This document shows positions 6,874-7,389 of a DNA stretch of 7,389 bases, in pieces. The notes under the pieces were generated by a model. It did not search any database and was not told where the DNA came from. It saw nothing but the letters and a program-made list of their open reading frames with translations. The number at the start of each line of letters is the position of its first letter. Positions within the stretch are counted from its first letter, which is position 1. The DNA comes from Oscillospiraceae bacterium (GTDB lineage Bacteria > Bacillota > Clostridia > Oscillospirales > Oscillospiraceae). The stretch lies in the NCBI GenBank assembly GCA_029065305.1, contig JAIEIQ010000076.1:1-7389 (forward strand). Reading direction: 5' to 3'. A program made the translations under genes and the position numbers.

Positions 6874-7212
6874 ATGAGGGATTTTTTCCACGATCTGGCC
6901 GCGGCGCTTCTGGCGGGGCTGATTATCTCGGCGGGGCTCTTCGCGGTGCTGTTTGCCGGAGGTTTTCTCCTGCGGTCCTTTCAGCCGAGGGCAGGGCTGA
7001 TCTATGCCAGGAGCGGGATGCTTATCACCGGCGCGCTGGGGCTGTTCATCTGTGCGGGACTGCTGATCCGGCCCCCGGACGGCGGGAAGCTCCGGAAGAA
7101 CCCCCAGTGGGCGCGGCGGTTCCGCGTCCTGGGCCTCTTCCCCGTGGTGGGAACGGTCTCCCTGACGGTTCTGGCCCTGGCCTGCTGGCTGGATTTTGTG
7201 CTGTATTATTAG
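6874..7212 (+). CDS. Small three-helix membrane protein of unknown function
   Basis: I do not recognise this 112-residue protein. It has three clear hydrophobic segments at about 8-33, 47-66 and 85-109. A basic stretch (R34 to R46) joins the first two and a hydrophilic, Lys/Arg-rich loop (67-84, RPPDGGKLRKNPQWARRFR region) the second and third. It ends LDFVLYY. There is no signal cleavage site or catalytic motif. The start ATG 6874 has GGGAG (6864-6868) five bases upstream. Translation is plausible because the frame has strong G/C third positions and a membrane-protein composition. It begins 40 nt after oppF with no intervening terminator or obvious promoter, so it is likely co-transcribed with the transporter. 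It may be an accessory factor or an unrelated passenger; the sequence does not decide. An in-frame longer reading starting inside oppF (6646) is only an extension in a shadow frame. Confidence 0.7.
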   Translation: MRDFFHDLAAALLAGLIISAGLFAVLFAGGFLLRSFQPRAGLIYARSGMLITGALGLFICAGLLIRPPDGGKLRKNPQWARRFRVLGLFPVVGTVSLTVLALACWLDFVLYY

Positions 7213-7270
7213 AGATATCTGGCCGGCATGGATTACCGAGAGGAGAATACAGGGGAATTAGTATCTGCGG

Positions 7271-7311
7271 TAAAAAAGCGGCACGCCTGACCAAATAGGT
7301 GAGGCGTGCCG
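7271..7311 (-). terminator. Intrinsic terminator for the converging minus-strand gene
   Basis: CGGCACGCCT (7279-7288) pairs perfectly with AGGCGTGCCG (7302-7311). Three more pairs (ACC 7290-7292 with GGT 7298-7300) lie beyond a G-G mismatch, with loop AAATA. On the minus strand the stem is followed directly by CTTTTTTA (complement of 7271-7278), a canonical Rho-independent terminator. On the plus strand the stem is followed by GGTCTGCAC, with no T-tract, so it should be poor at stopping opp transcripts. Confidence 0.85.
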
Positions 7312-7349
7312 GGTCTGCACTGGGGCCTGTAATACACGGGGCTCACGGC

Positions 7350-7389
7350 TTAGGCCATGTCGGTCTTGAGCTTTAAACGGATGCGGTCG
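7350..7389 (-). CDS. C-terminal end of a converging gene, partial
   Basis: On the minus strand one frame ends in TAA (complement of 7350-7352), about 40 nt before the minus-strand terminator. The 12 visible residues read DRIRLKLKTDMA. The highly basic, alternating hydrophobic pattern looks like a protein terminus. The other two frames either stop at once or run through the terminator. Too little is present to name a family; support comes mainly from the correctly placed terminator. Confidence 0.5.
   Translation of the reverse strand, partial: DRIRLKLKTDMA

Noticed and set aside
1..7389. CRISPR array, tRNA, rRNA, insertion sequence or attachment site
   Set aside because: I saw no regularly spaced direct repeats, cloverleaf-like segment, transposase or integrase motifs, or target-site duplications.

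Overview
The window looks like chromosomal DNA from a GC-rich, Gram-positive anaerobe of the Clostridia, most likely an Oscillospiraceae-type gut bacterium (Flavonifractor/Oscillibacter-like). This rests on high GC with strongly GC-biased third codon positions, good AGGAGG-type ribosome binding sites, a lipobox signal peptide on the substrate-binding protein, and an HD-GYP-like protein of a style I associate with that group. The taxonomic call is an inference.

Layout, left to right. (1) 1-728, + strand: the C-terminal part of an HD-GYP-like metal-dependent phosphohydrolase, cut by the window edge. (2) 729-1015: a 287-base intergenic region with a near-consensus sigma-A promoter (TTGACT-N17-TACAAT, 760-788) and a predicted leader of about 220 nt. 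The leader holds two structured modules, 807-865 and 876-945, which are the least explained part of the window. (3) 1016-6833: a complete oligopeptide/dipeptide ABC importer operon in the order oppA-oppB-oppC-oppD-oppF. It comprises a lipoprotein binding protein, two permeases and two ATPases. Spacing is tight (16 nt, 12 nt, then a 4-nt overlap) except for a 109-nt oppA-oppB gap carrying a perfect 13-bp hairpin. (4) 6874-7212: a 112-residue, three-helix membrane protein of unknown function, 40 nt behind oppF and probably part of the same transcript. (5) 7271-7311: an intrinsic terminator oriented for the minus strand, serving a converging gene whose last 12 codons are visible at 7350-7389.

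Working together, OppA would capture peptides outside the membrane, OppB and OppC form the channel, and OppD and OppF supply ATP-driven transport. The oppA-oppB hairpin fits the usual need for more binding protein than transporter. Expression is probably set at the 760-788 promoter and possibly by the structured leader. I see no transposase, integrase, CRISPR array, tRNA or rRNA. The transporter itself is an ordinary system; the unusual material is the leader RNA, the cysteine-rich OppD tail and the small membrane protein.
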